A stretch of DNA of 64,000 bases. It comes from Chromobacterium sp. ATCC 53434. GTDB taxonomy: Bacteria; Pseudomonadota; Gammaproteobacteria; Burkholderiales; Chromobacteriaceae. The position numbers and the translations under genes are program-made. Positions within the stretch are counted from its first letter, which is position 1; every line of letters starts with the position of its first letter. The stretch covers positions 1,364,001-1,428,000 of the forward strand of contig NZ_CP025429.1 of assembly GCF_002848345.1 (NCBI RefSeq). The letters are read 5' to 3'. The notes under the pieces are model-generated. The model was not told the DNA's origin. It made no database searches and worked only from the letters and a program-made list of their open reading frames with translations. Of the stretch, positions 34,852 through 44,900 are shown in pieces.

Positions 34852-36321
34852 ATGTCTTTCACGCTATCCGATCTGAAATACACCGTTAAGCGCGCGGAAA
34901 AAGTCGAGGAAAAGCTGGGCGAACCGCTGGCTCTGCTCAATTACTCCTCGCTGGAGCATGTCAGCGAACTGAGAAACGCAGGCATGCAGATCGCGATGCA
35001 CCCCAACGGCACCATTCTGGCCAAGGCGACCTGGGATCAGAACATTCACGCGCTGTCGCCGCATGCGTCGGAAGGGCTGCGCACGAAATGGACGCTCGCG
35101 ATTCCGTCAGACGATCAAAAGCTGCAACGCCTTTGCGTGGGTTCGAACGGGGATATCCTAGTCAATTCGCTATACACGATCGAGCACGCGAATATCTTCC
35201 TCGGCTTCGGATGCCGGATCAATCTGGTGCGCGAGGATCACGACAAGCCGTCGTCAGTGGCGATGCATTGGCATCACGATGTGTCGAACCGGATTTCGAA
35301 CGGCACGGTGGTCAGCCAGAACATGTCGTGGCCGACCATCACGAATGACAGCATTTATTTTTCAAACGTGCAGTTCACCGATGGCGGCGGGCAGGGGACG
35401 TATTTTCATCGGCTCTCGCTGACGGACGGCAAGGTCCTGTGGGAGAAGACCCGCGCCGAGCGCGGTTTCGACAAGATCGCGCAATTGCGCTTCGGCGAGG
35501 ATCATGCGCTTTACGTGCCGCTGTGCGAGGACCAGGGCGGCGCGGGGGAGATTCTGAAGGTCTCGCCCAGCGACGGCCTGATCGAAACCGTAGTCAAGGG
35601 CAGCGGCTGCTGCTGCATAGGCTTGAATGCGGGCGGCAGCATGTATGGACTGACCGGTACCTACGACGAGGGCATGGGCGTGTGGAGCCATCTCGCGCTG
35701 TCCAGCTTCGTCCCGGACAACAAGACCTACGTCAAGAAAGTCCTGTTCACCTTCCCGGAGGATTTCACGACCACCGAGTATCATCCCAGCCTGATTCTGG
35801 GGCCGAAGAAAACCGTCTATCTCGCGTTGAACCGGGTCAAGTCCAATGTCGGCGAGGCACAGATCTACGCGATCCGGGAGGATGGTTCGCTGCTGTGGAT
35901 GCAGCACGTCGACGGAACGGTGTCGGGATCGCCGGTGCTGACCGAGGAGGGGACCCTGTACTTCAGCGTCGTCAAGACCCCTTCCAGTGCGGAGAAGGCC
36001 CGCTTTGTGCACAAGGGCGAGATCGAGGCGCGCAACGCGGCCACCGGCGCGCCGATCTGGTCGACGACGATAGAAGGCATCGCCCATGACTTCGGCAATA
36101 TCAATCCCTTCCTGACCTCGCCGATACTGGCGCAGGACGGCACGGTCTATGTCGGCATCGTGCTGGCGCGCGACGACAAGAGCAAGTCCGAGGGCATGAC
36201 CTTCAATTCGTGCGCGCTGGCGCTGCGCGCGCATCAGCAGCTGGCCAGCGCCGACGCCGCGTGGCCCATCGCGCACGGCACGGCCGGCCATTCCGGCATC
36301 AGTCCGCTGTGGCCGCTGTGA
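34852..36321 (+). CDS. PQQ-like beta-propeller protein, copy 2 of a tandem pair
   Basis: 489 residues from ATG 34852 with AGGAG upstream. No signal peptide. Same blade pattern as the preceding gene (MQIAMHPNGTIL, NGDILVNSLYT, AIREDGSLLW, LTEEGTLYFS, LAQDGTVYVGI), and it keeps the C-terminal WP-x-GHSGISPLWP closing strand that copy 1 lacks. A CCC triplet near residue 260 (GSGCCCIG) is unusual. The G+C at the 5' end is lower than in neighbours, which could mean later acquisition. The tandem duplication with divergence suggests paired function. Unknown role. Confidence 0.86.
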   Translation: MSFTLSDLKYTVKRAEKVEEKLGEPLALLNYSSLEHVSELRNAGMQIAMHPNGTILAKATWDQNIHALSPHASEGLRTKWTLAIPSDDQKLQRLCVGSNGDILVNSLYTIEHANIFLGFGCRINLVREDHDKPSSVAMHWHHDVSNRISNGTVVSQNMSWPTITNDSIYFSNVQFTDGGGQGTYFHRLSLTDGKVLWEKTRAERGFDKIAQLRFGEDHALYVPLCEDQGGAGEILKVSPSDGLIETVVKGSGCCCIGLNAGGSMYGLTGTYDEGMGVWSHLALSSFVPDNKTYVKKVLFTFPEDFTTTEYHPSLILGPKKTVYLALNRVKSNVGEAQIYAIREDGSLLWMQHVDGTVSGSPVLTEEGTLYFSVVKTPSSAEKARFVHKGEIEARNAATGAPIWSTTIEGIAHDFGNINPFLTSPILAQDGTVYVGIVLARDDKSKSEGMTFNSCALALRAHQQLASADAAWPIAHGTAGHSGISPLWPL

Positions 36322-36457
36322 TGTCGTCCTAGCCGCGGAGTGCGGGAACCGGTTTCCCGCATTCCGCCGGCCCAGGGCCGCACTCCGGAACTTGCGCTCT
36401 TTATGGTTTTGGCATTGATGGTATGCTTGCCGACTGGACACTGTCAGGAGAGGGCGC

Positions 36458-37090
36458 ATGACGTCTAGTGATCTGTTGCCGCGCATCGTCGCCGAACTTG
36501 AACGCGATCCGCGGCTGCACACGGTCTTGCTCTACGGTTCGCGCGCCGACGGCAGCGCCAATCAGGGCAGCGATTACGATATCGCGGCGTTCGGCGCGCT
36601 AGAGCAGGTGGCGCGGGACACCCGCCGCATCGATGGCGAGTATCTGGACTTGTTCCTGTACCCGGACAGCGTGCTGGACGCGCCGACCGAAGAGCACCTG
36701 TCCTTGCGCGGCGCGAAAATCCTCCGCCAGCGCGGCGAGGAGGCGAGCCGTTTCCTCGATGGGCTGGAGGCGCTACACGCCGCGGGACCGCAGCGGCTGC
36801 CCGACGACGAATTGCAGGCGCGACGGGATTGGGCGCACAAGATGGCGGCGCGGATCCAGCGCGGAGACGTCGAGGGCGACTATCGCCGGGCGTGGTTGCT
36901 GATGGCCTTGCTGGAGGATTACTTCGCGCTGCGCGGCCTGTGGTTCGAGGGGCCGAAGAAGGCGCTGCGCTGGTTGGCGCTGCATGACGAGGACAGCCGG
37001 CGGGCGTTTGAACTGGCTTTGAAGCCGAATGCCGGATGCGAGGCGATCGCGCGGCTGGTGCTGAGCGTGGCGGGGCCGCTGCGCGAATGA
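36458..37090 (+). CDS. Nucleotidyltransferase-domain protein
   Basis: 210 residues. The N-terminal minimal nucleotidyltransferase motif LLYGSRADGS-x4-SDYDIA (about 25-43) gives G-S-x9-D-x-D metal-binding residues, and a third Asp lies in YLDLFLY (about 63-69). The C-terminal half is helical (HEPN-like in appearance, with RDWAHKMAARIQRGDVEGDYRRAWLL), so it could be a fused MNT-HEPN-like protein rather than a stand-alone MNT; the RX4-6H HEPN active-site motif is not clear. Substrate unknown. It follows the propeller genes by 136 bases. Confidence 0.8.
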   Translation: MTSSDLLPRIVAELERDPRLHTVLLYGSRADGSANQGSDYDIAAFGALEQVARDTRRIDGEYLDLFLYPDSVLDAPTEEHLSLRGAKILRQRGEEASRFLDGLEALHAAGPQRLPDDELQARRDWAHKMAARIQRGDVEGDYRRAWLLMALLEDYFALRGLWFEGPKKALRWLALHDEDSRRAFELALKPNAGCEAIARLVLSVAGPLRE

Positions 37091-37091
37091 G

Positions 37092-37113
37092 GGCCCCGGC
37101 TTGAGCCGGGGCC
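37092..37113. terminator. Hairpin between the convergent nucleotidyltransferase and transporter genes
   Basis: GGCCCCGGC-TTGA-GCCGGGGCC, a nine-base stem directly after the plus-strand stop. No T run follows in either direction, so termination would be weak. Confidence 0.45.
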
Positions 37114-37123
37114 TGGGCGCGCG

Positions 37124-38431
37124 CTAATCCGGGCTGGCGCCGGGTTCGGGCAGCGGCTCGATGCGGCCCAAGAGGAAGACGAAGGCCAGAATGCCGATGA
37201 CCAGCATGCAGCCGGCGACCAGGAAGGCATTGGCGAAGGAGTGGGTGGCGCCGACGATCAGGCCGGTGACGATGGGGGCGACGGCGCCCATCATATTGTT
37301 GGCGAAGTTCATGATGCCGCCGACGGTGCCGGTGCCGCCGCGCGGCGCGATCAGCGACGGCAGCGACCAGCCCACCGGCGCGGCGGCGGCCAGGCCGCTG
37401 AGCGCGATGGTGATCCAGACGATGGCGACATAGGGATCGGTCGTCGTCGTCGCGCCGAACACCGCCATGCCCATGGTCATGCCGCACAGCAGCACCGTCT
37501 TGCGGACCCGGGTCTCGTCGCATCCGCGCGCGATCAGCCGGTCTATCAGCCAGCCGCCGACGAACAGGTCGGACGCGGTGGCGAACAGCCAGGGGATGGC
37601 GGAGAACCACGCCGATTTCAGGATATCCATGTGCATGGCCTGCACCAGGTAGCCGGGCAGCCAGGTCAGGAACAGGTAGAACACATAGCCGTAGGCGGCG
37701 AAGCCTATCGACAGCCCCCATACCTTGCGCTGGCGCAGCAGATAACCGAGCATCGCCAGCGAATTCTGCCCGCTGACGCCTTCCTCGGCCGCGCCGCCGT
37801 CGACGATGTAGCGGCGCTCGGTCTCGCTCAGCTTGCCGTCGGCGCTGGGGTCGCGGTAGATCAGGCAGAAGGCGAGGAAGTACAGCACGCTGAGTACCGC
37901 CGACACGCCGAAGCCCCAGCGCCAGCCCAGGTGCACGACGGCCAGCGCCACCAGCGGCACGCCTATCACATTGGAGAATTTGGCGGCGGCGTCGAAGATG
38001 GCGGTGGCCATCGCCCGCTCGCGGCGCGGAAACCAGTAGCCGGTGGCCTTGGAGCTGACCGGGAAGCCCGGCGCCTCGGCGACGCCCAGCAGCACGCGGG
38101 CGGCGAAGATGCCGGCGAAACCGCCGGCGCAGGCCGTCAGCGTGGCGGCCACGCCCCACAGCAGCGCGCCGATGCGGCCGACGCGGGTGGTGCCGAAGCG
38201 GTCCAGCACCAGGCCGGTGGGAATCTGCAGCAGCGCATAGCTCCAGAAGAAGGCGCTGAACAGCAGGCCCAGCTCGGCGTTGCTCAGGCCGAACTCGTGC
38301 TGCAGCTGCGGCGCGGCCACCGACAGGCTGATGCGGTCGAAATAATTGACCAGGATGCCTATGCCCAGCAGCCAGCCTATGCGCCAGCGCCGGGTCGGAA
38401 TCTTGAAGTGGTGCGGGGACGGGGCGTTCAT
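37124..38431 (-). CDS. MFS transporter, anion:cation symporter family (probable gluconate or sugar acid uptake)
   Basis: 435 residues, twelve predicted helices. NYFDRISLSVAAPQL (helix 1-2 loop) and the VLDRFGTTRVGRIGALLW motif (ends only) match the ACS family that carries sugar acids such as galactonate and glucarate. It lies 40 bases downstream of gntK on the same strand and under the same operators, so gluconate or a related aldonate is the likely substrate. Classical gluconate permeases are GntP-type, so an MFS carrier is an alternative route. Confidence 0.87.
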   Translation of the reverse strand: MNAPSPHHFKIPTRRWRIGWLLGIGILVNYFDRISLSVAAPQLQHEFGLSNAELGLLFSAFFWSYALLQIPTGLVLDRFGTTRVGRIGALLWGVAATLTACAGGFAGIFAARVLLGVAEAPGFPVSSKATGYWFPRRERAMATAIFDAAAKFSNVIGVPLVALAVVHLGWRWGFGVSAVLSVLYFLAFCLIYRDPSADGKLSETERRYIVDGGAAEEGVSGQNSLAMLGYLLRQRKVWGLSIGFAAYGYVFYLFLTWLPGYLVQAMHMDILKSAWFSAIPWLFATASDLFVGGWLIDRLIARGCDETRVRKTVLLCGMTMGMAVFGATTTTDPYVAIVWITIALSGLAAAAPVGWSLPSLIAPRGGTGTVGGIMNFANNMMGAVAPIVTGLIVGATHSFANAFLVAGCMLVIGILAFVFLLGRIEPLPEPGASPD

Positions 38432-38471
38432 TGTTGTTCTCCTCCTAGATACTGCCTTTGCGTTGAAACGG

Positions 38472-38978
38472 TCAGGGGCGGCCCAGCGCCGCCAAGAGCT
38501 GCGCCAGCATCGCCTCGGGCGGCTGGGCGATGTCCAGCTGGATGGCCCGCTCGTCGGCCGTCGGGGCTTCCAGGTCGCGAAACTGGCTGTCGAGCAGGCT
38601 TTCCGGCATGAAATGGCCGCTGCGCTCGCGCATGCGGCTGGCGATCAGCGCCCGGTCTCCGGCGAGATGGACGAAGAGCAACTCCGGATCGGCGCCGCGC
38701 AACAGGTCGCGGTAACGCCGCTTCAAGGCCGAACAGCTCAGCACCAGCGGCGCGCCTGCGGCGCGGCCCCGGCGCAGCTGATCGGCCAGATTGGCCAGCC
38801 AGCCGGCGCGGGCCGCGTCGTCCAGCGGGATGCCGGCGCGCATTTTTTCGATATTGGCCAGCGGATGGTAGGCGTCGCCCTCGATGAAGCCGGCGCCGAG
38901 CGCGTCGGCCAGCAGGCGGCCGACGCTGCTCTTGCCGCAGCCGGCCACGCCCATCACCACAATGTTGCGGATATTCAT
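38472..38978 (-). CDS. gntK: Gluconokinase GntK
   Basis: 168 residues from ATG 38978 (MNIRNIVVMG); upstream in-frame codons include the operator. Walker A GVAGCGKSS (about 10-18), substrate motif GDAYHP and DAAR(A)GWL, and CSALKRRYRDLLR, all typical of GntK/GntV. It phosphorylates gluconate to 6-phosphogluconate, which enters the Entner-Doudoroff or pentose phosphate path. The operator at 38977-38992 overlaps its start codon. Confidence 0.95.
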   Translation of the reverse strand: MNIRNIVVMGVAGCGKSSVGRLLADALGAGFIEGDAYHPLANIEKMRAGIPLDDAARAGWLANLADQLRRGRAAGAPLVLSCSALKRRYRDLLRGADPELLFVHLAGDRALIASRMRERSGHFMPESLLDSQFRDLEAPTADERAIQLDIAQPPEAMLAQLLAALGRP

Positions 38979-38992
38979 GTTAGCGCTAACAT
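38977..38992. promoter_or_regulatory. gntO1: GntR operator O1
   Basis: Perfect palindrome ATGTTAGCGCTAACAT, matching the ATGTTA-N4-TAACAT pattern of gluconate-repressor sites. It covers the first two bases of the gntK start codon. Confidence 0.8.
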
Positions 38993-39037
38993 CAGAATGT
39001 AAGACAAAGCCGGCGCGGGGCCGGCGACTCGTCAATG

Positions 39038-39052
39038 ATGTTAGCGCTAACA
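39038..39052. promoter_or_regulatory. gntO2: GntR operator O2
   Basis: ATGTTAGCGCTAACA, the same core as O1, centred about 60 bases upstream. Two equal sites six helical turns apart could allow repressor looping. Confidence 0.8.
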
Positions 39053-39151
39053 AAACGCGGGGAACAAGCAGTCGGATCAAGTTTCGCATTGTCGGACAAG
39101 ACAATGTAGTCGGCGCACCACAGCGCCCGCCGCGGCCGGAGGGGAGAGGTT

Positions 39152-40171
39152 TTAGCTGCTGCGGCGCAGCATCAGCTTAAAGCCGAGGTCGGCGCGCAGC
39201 GTCTCCGGCTCGCCGCCGTCCAGCCGCGCCAGCAGCGCGTGCGCGGCGCGGACGCCGATCTCGCGCCGCGGCGTCGCCACCGTGGTCAGCGACGGCGTGC
39301 ACCAGGCCGCCGACTGCAGATCGTTGAAGCCGGCGATCGCCAGCCGCTCCGGCACCGCGACGCCCAATTGCTGGCAGCGCGCCAGCGCGCCTATGGCCAG
39401 GTCGTCGTTGCAGCAGAACAGCGCGTCGCAGTCGGGCCGCGCCGCCAGCGCGGCATCCAGCATGTCGGCGCCCATCCGCATGCTGGACGGCGCCGGATCC
39501 AGCCATTCCAGCCCGGCGTCGGCCAGGCCGGCCTCGGCCAGCGCCGCGCGGTAGCCGGCCAGCCGCTTCAGCACCCGCTCGTCCAATTGCGCGCCGAGAA
39601 AGCCGATGCGGCGCTTGCCGCGCGACAGCAGGTGGCGGGTGATGGCGGCGCCGGCGTCCTCCTGCGAGAAGCCGACGCAGCAGCGGCCGTCGTCGGCCAG
39701 GTCCATCATGTAGACCGCCGGCAGCGCGTGCCGGCGCAGCAGCGCCTCCACCGGTTCGGCATGGGACAGCCCGGTCAGCAGCACGCCGTCCGGCCGGTGT
39801 TGCAGATAGGCGCGCAGCAGCTTCAGCTCGCGCGCCTCGTCGTAGCGGCTGTCGCCTATCAGCATCTGATAGCCGGCGGTGTCCAGCACCGTCTCGATGC
39901 CGGCCAGCGTGTCGAGAAACACGGTGTTGCCGAGCGACGGGATCAGCACCAGCACCGTGCGCGAGCGCGCAGACGCCAGCGTGCGCGCCGAGCGGCTGGG
40001 CACGTAGCCCAGCGCGTCGACGGCCCGCATCACCTGTTCCCTCAGCTGCTCGGACACCTGCTGCGGCTGGTTCAGCGCGCGCGACACGGTGATGGCGCTG
40101 ACGCCGGCGGCGCGGGCCACATCGTGCATGGTGGCGCCGCTGCCGGAGCGGATGCGCGGCTTTCTCGACAT
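39152..40171 (-). CDS. gntR: LacI-family gluconate repressor GntR
   Basis: 339 residues. N-terminal LacI helix-turn-helix (TMHDVARAAGVSAITVSRALN, ends) followed by the hinge helix RSARTLASAR, then a sugar-binding periplasmic-like domain. The GFNDLQSA and ALFCCNDDLAIGAL segments are typical of GntR. It presumably represses gntK and the transporter through the operators at 38977 and 39038 and is released by gluconate. Same strand as gntK, so it may also be part of the regulated unit; no such operator lies upstream of gntR itself. Confidence 0.92.
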   Translation of the reverse strand: MSRKPRIRSGSGATMHDVARAAGVSAITVSRALNQPQQVSEQLREQVMRAVDALGYVPSRSARTLASARSRTVLVLIPSLGNTVFLDTLAGIETVLDTAGYQMLIGDSRYDEARELKLLRAYLQHRPDGVLLTGLSHAEPVEALLRRHALPAVYMMDLADDGRCCVGFSQEDAGAAITRHLLSRGKRRIGFLGAQLDERVLKRLAGYRAALAEAGLADAGLEWLDPAPSSMRMGADMLDAALAARPDCDALFCCNDDLAIGALARCQQLGVAVPERLAIAGFNDLQSAAWCTPSLTTVATPRREIGVRAAHALLARLDGGEPETLRADLGFKLMLRRSS

Positions 40172-40293
40172 GTTTTTCCCGCATGGAGGATGTGGACCGC
40201 CGCCATTGTAGCGCAGCCGGCGGCGCGCCGGCTTGCCATCGCATGACGCTCGCTTGTAATGTCTGAAATGTCGAACTTTTCCGGAGCGACGCG

Positions 40294-40932
40294 ATGTATC
40301 TGCCCAGACATTTTCAACAGGACGACGCCGACGCGCTGCTGCGCCTGATCGCGGCGCGGCCGCTGGCGACGCTGGTGGTCAACGGCGCCGACGGCCCGCT
40401 GGCCAACCATATCCCGCTGCTGGCCGAGCGGGACGGCGAGACCTTGACGCTGCGCGGCCATGTGGCGCGGGCCAATCCCTTGTGGCGGCTGTTGGACGGC
40501 GGGATGCCGGCGCTGGCGGTCTTCCACGGCGACGACGCCTATGTGACGCCGTCCTGGTATCCGGCCAAGGCCGAGCACGGCAAGGTGGTGCCGACCTGGA
40601 ACTACGCGGTCGCGCACGTCCGCGGCCGGCTGCGCGCCATCGACGATCCGGCCTGGCTGCACGGCCTGCTGCGGCGGTTGACCGACACGCGGGAGGCCGG
40701 CTTCGCCGCGCCTTGGCGCGTCGACGACGCGCCGGCGGACTATCTGGACCAGCTGCGGCGCGCCATCGTCGGCATCGAGCTGACGGTGGACAGCCTGCAG
40801 GGCGCGTACAAGCTCAGCCAGAACCAGGACCGGGCCACGCGGCGGCAGGTCAGCGACGGGCTGTCCGCGCTGGGCGACGCGCGGGCCGGCGGCGTCGCCG
40901 CGGCGATGAAGGAGGCCGAGGACAGGCGCTAG
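40294..40932 (+). CDS. PaiB-family FMN-binding protein
   Basis: 212 residues beginning MYLPRHFQQDDADALLRLIAARPLATL, typical of the PaiB family (FMN-binding split barrel), with GPLANHIPLL and AYVTPSWYPAKAEHGKVVPTWNY (by ends). PaiB of Bacillus was described as a negative regulator, but biochemical function remains unclear. Ribosome site CCGGAG precedes the ATG. Its stop overlaps the stop of the convergent gene by four bases (CTAG). Confidence 0.93.
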   Translation: MYLPRHFQQDDADALLRLIAARPLATLVVNGADGPLANHIPLLAERDGETLTLRGHVARANPLWRLLDGGMPALAVFHGDDAYVTPSWYPAKAEHGKVVPTWNYAVAHVRGRLRAIDDPAWLHGLLRRLTDTREAGFAAPWRVDDAPADYLDQLRRAIVGIELTVDSLQGAYKLSQNQDRATRRQVSDGLSALGDARAGGVAAAMKEAEDRR

Positions 40933-41753
40933 CGCCGGAACCGCGCCAGCAGCGTCGCCACATCGCCCTGAACGTGGCGCTGTCCCTGCCGCAGCTGCTG
41001 CAAAAAGCCGTCCAGGAAGCCCGGCAGTTGCGCGGCGGACGAGGCGACCGCGCCGACGCCGGCATGGTCCCATTCGCATACCAGGCCCTGCAGATAGGCG
41101 GTCAGGCGGTTGCTGTCCTGTTGGAAGGAATGATACAGGCTGATGGCCGGCGCGCCGCGCAGATGGTAGTAGTCCAGTAGGCCGGGCTTGTCCAGCCTGG
41201 CGCGGCTGAGGATGTCGCGGCTGTCGAATTCGACGAACAGCGGTTGCATGGCCTGGCTGCGGCGGCTGTCGCCGCGGTAGGCGCGCGACACGATGCCGAT
41301 GCCGGCCGGCAGCGGCGGCGCCGGCCGCGGGCCAAGCGCCGGATAGCCCAACAGCAAGGTGAAGGCGCTGGACAACGGGTCCGGCGGCCCGGCCCGGCCC
41401 AGCTCGAAGCGGTGCGCCACCGGGTGGCGCGCCAGCCAGGCTTCCGGCAGATGGATGGCGGCGATGTCCAGGTGCTGCGGGCTGGCGCAGGCCAGATCCT
41501 GCAGCGGCCATTGGCGGCCGTCGGCGCAGGCGACCGCCTTTTGCCGGTGCGTCACGCAGATTTCGGACAATGCCGCCTCGGCGGTGACGATGAAGGTCTC
41601 GCCGCGATATTCCAGCAACAGGCCGCTGCCCAGGCAGGGCCCGGTCTTGCCACCGGTTTTCTTCGGGTGCAGCGACACCACCATCGGATTCAGCCGCTGG
41701 TAGATCTGCTCCAGGCACTGCAGGGGATCATCCAGATCGAACAGAAACTCCAT
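40929..41753 (-). CDS. Unrecognised protein, possible trypsin-fold pseudoprotease
   Basis: 274 residues from ATG 41753, preceded by GAGGAG eight bases upstream. No signal peptide. The segment GSGLLLEYRGETFIVTAEAAL followed by LDIAAIHLPEAW resembles the first part of trypsin-like domains, where the catalytic His would sit after TA and the Asp in D-I-A-A-I. Here His is replaced by Glu, and no GxSG motif is seen, so it would be inactive. This similarity is by eye and weak. Stop overlaps paiB. Confidence 0.65.
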   Translation of the reverse strand: MEFLFDLDDPLQCLEQIYQRLNPMVVSLHPKKTGGKTGPCLGSGLLLEYRGETFIVTAEAALSEICVTHRQKAVACADGRQWPLQDLACASPQHLDIAAIHLPEAWLARHPVAHRFELGRAGPPDPLSSAFTLLLGYPALGPRPAPPLPAGIGIVSRAYRGDSRRSQAMQPLFVEFDSRDILSRARLDKPGLLDYYHLRGAPAISLYHSFQQDSNRLTAYLQGLVCEWDHAGVGAVASSAAQLPGFLDGFLQQLRQGQRHVQGDVATLLARFRR

Positions 41754-41941
41754 CCCCGGCTCCTCGCGCGAACGGTCGTTACCGCTCAAGCATAGTTCAG
41801 ATGCGAACCGGTCGGCGGTCGATTCGGCGCCCTGACCGGCTTGGCCGGCGCGGAATGCTATACCGGTAGTGGACATGCCCGCGCGCGCCTTGGCGGCGGC
41901 AATCGCCGGACCCGTCCGCCCGGCCCGGAGACGACAACGCC

Positions 41942-44900
41942 ATGCAGATGAGTCCGCGCACCCGCTTCTCGCTGCTCGCCGCCGCCAGCTACGTGCTGTT
42001 CGCGCTGGGCTGGGTTTTCTTCTCCGATCAGTTGCTGGCCGGCGTCGCGCCGGGCCGGACCGGCGATTTCACCACCGCACGGGGCGTGCTGTTCGTGCTA
42101 GCCACCACCGCCTTGTTGCTGGCCGCCCTGCGGGCGGTGCCGGCGGCGCAGAGTTCGGCGCCGCCGGATTGGCTGAGCGCCTTGCCCGGCGGCATGCTGC
42201 CCGGGCGCTGGCCGGCCTGGTGCGCTTATCTGCTGGCGCCGGCGCTGACCGCCGGCGCGGTCGGCTTGCGGCAACTGTTGCTGGGGCCGGAGGCGGGCGA
42301 GCATCCGATGCTGGCGTTGTTCCTGCTGCCGGTCATCCTCAGTTCGACGCTGGGCGGATTGGGACCCGGCCTGCTGGCCACGGCGCTGGCGGCGCTGGCG
42401 GCCGATTACGGCGTGCAGCCCTATCTGCACGCGGCCGAGGCGTCGTGGTACGGCAAGCTGCAACTGGCCTTCCTGGTGGTGGACGGCCTGACGGCCAGCC
42501 TGCTCTGCGCCGCGCTGCGCAAGGCCTTGTCCCGGGTGGAAGTCAATCGGCGTCTGTTGGACGCGGTGGTGTCCAGCACCTCCGACGCCATTTTCGTCAA
42601 GGATGTCCAGGGGCGCTATCTGATGGCCAACCGCGCCGCGCTGGCCGTCGTCGGCAAGAGCGACGGCGACGTGCTCGGCCGCGACGACCGCATGCTGTTC
42701 GACGAGATCACCGCGCGCGACCTGATTTCCAACGACCGCGCCATCATGCAGTCGGGGCGGGTGCAGACGCGGGAGGAGTTCCTGACGCTGTTCAACGGCG
42801 ACCAGCTGGTGTTCTTGGTGACCAAGGGACCGTTCTATTCGCCGGATGGACGGCTGGGCGGCCTGTTCGGCATTTCGCGCGACATCACCGAGCACAAGCA
42901 GGCCGAGGACGCGCTGCGTGAAAGCGAGGCCGCCTTGCGGCTGGCCCAGCAGTTGGCCGGCATCGGCAGCTGGAGCTGGGACCTGAACGGCGGCGGCCAG
43001 AAATGGTCGGTGGAAACCTACCGGCTGTTCGGGCTGGACGGCCGCGATCCGCCGCCCGACTACCTGGCCCTGAGACGCTTTTTCACCGCCCAGAGCTGGG
43101 CCGAGCTGGATGAGGCGGTGGAGCGCTGCCGTTCCATCGGCCTTGGCTACGAATGCGATCTGGAACTGCCGCGGCCGGACGGCTCCTTCAGCTGGATGAC
43201 CGCGCGCGGCGAGGCGCGGCGCGACGACAGCGGCCAGGTGACCGGCGTGTACGGCACGGTGCAGGACATCACCGCGCGCAAGCAGATGGCCCTGCAGCTG
43301 AAGGCCAGCGAGTCCCGGCTGCAACTGGTGGCCGAGGCGACCAGCGACGGCTTCTGGGACTGGGACCTGCGCAGCGGCCGCGTCTACCGTTCGCCGCGCT
43401 ATTACGAGGTGACGGGCACGCGGGCCGAGGACGACAGCGGCGATTTCCGCTTCTTCCGCCAACTGGTGCACCCGGCCGATCTGCCGTTCGTGCTGCAGGC
43501 CATCGAGGCGCACCGCCGCAACAAGACGCCGCGGGTCGAGCTGGAGTTCCGGCTGGCTAACCAGGACGACGGCGTGCGCTGGCTGCAGGTGCGCGGCCGC
43601 GCGGTGGAGTGGGACGAGAGCGGCGCGGCGGTGCGGCTGGTCGGCAATCTGTCCGACGTCACCGAGCGCAAGCGGGTGGACGAGGATCTGAGACTGGTGT
43701 TGAACGAGGCCGGCGACGCGATCTGGGTCACCGACGCCGAGGGCTACTACATCTTCGCCAATCCGGCCGCCTGCCGGCTGACGGGCCATGGCATCGACGA
43801 GTTGCGCGGCATGCATATCCGCGACCTGGTGGCGCCCGAGTGCCTGCCCATCCTGCCGGCCCATCTGGCCAAGCTGAACAACGCGCCGTTCCAGCGCTCG
43901 GAATGGCTGCTGCGGCTGAAGAAGGGCGGCAGCATCTGCGTCGATCTGACGACCGGGCGGCTGAAGGACGGCCGATACATGGCCTTCGGCCGCGATCTGA
44001 CCGACCAGCACCGCGCCGAGCAGGCGCTGCGCAACCGCGAACAGCAACTGGCGCGGGTGATAGACGGCTCCGACCAGGGGTATTGGGACTGGAACCTGAA
44101 ATCCGGCGATTTCCAGGTCAGTCCGCGCTGGGAAAGCATGCTGGGCTATGGGCCGGGCGAAATGCGCGTCAACGCGGAAAACTGGTACGAGCATGTCCAC
44201 GCCGACGACGTGGCGCGGGCGCGCGACTCGATCCGGCGCAATCTGGAAGGCGGACTGGCCAGCCATGAGGTGGAGATACGCTGCCGCACCCGGCTGGGCG
44301 ACTGGCGCTGGATACTGTCGCGCGGGCGGGTGGTCGAGCGCGACGACGACGGCGTGCCGCTGATGATGTCGGGCACTCATACCGACATCACCGAGCGCAA
44401 GGTGTTCGAGCTGGCGCAGAAGGAGGCGGCGGCGGTATTCGACAGCAGCTACGAAGGCATACTGGTGGTGAGCCCCGACGGCGTGATCACCAAGGTCAAC
44501 CAGGCCTTCACCCGCATCACCGGCTACGAAGCCGGCGAGGCGGTGGGGCAGCGCCCCAGCATGCTGTCTTCGGGGCAGCAGGCGGCCAGTTTCTACGAGG
44601 AGCTGTGGAGCGAGGTCCGGGGACACGACTTCTGGCGCGGCGAATTGTGGAACCGCCGCAAGAGCGGCGAACTGTACGCCGAACTGCTGTCGATCTCGGT
44701 GGTGCGGGATCAGCAGGGCCAGATCCAGCACTATATCGGCATCTTCTCCGACATCACCCAGCTGAAGCAGCACGAGGCGGAACTGGACCGGGTCGCCAAT
44801 TTCGATCCGCTGACCGGCGTGCCCAACCGCCGCCTGTTGTCCGACCGGCTGCGGCAGACCATCGTCCGCGCCACCCGCAGCGGCAAGTCCTGCGCGGTGT

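Noticed and set aside
36340..36362. A GCGGGAA-type hairpin after the second propeller gene as terminator
   Set aside because: Stem is present but no T run follows; left out of the terminator list.
42098..44773. An 891-residue open frame on the minus strand opposite the PAS-GGDEF-EAL gene
   Set aside because: Low-complexity His/Gln-rich product without domains; shadow of the true gene.
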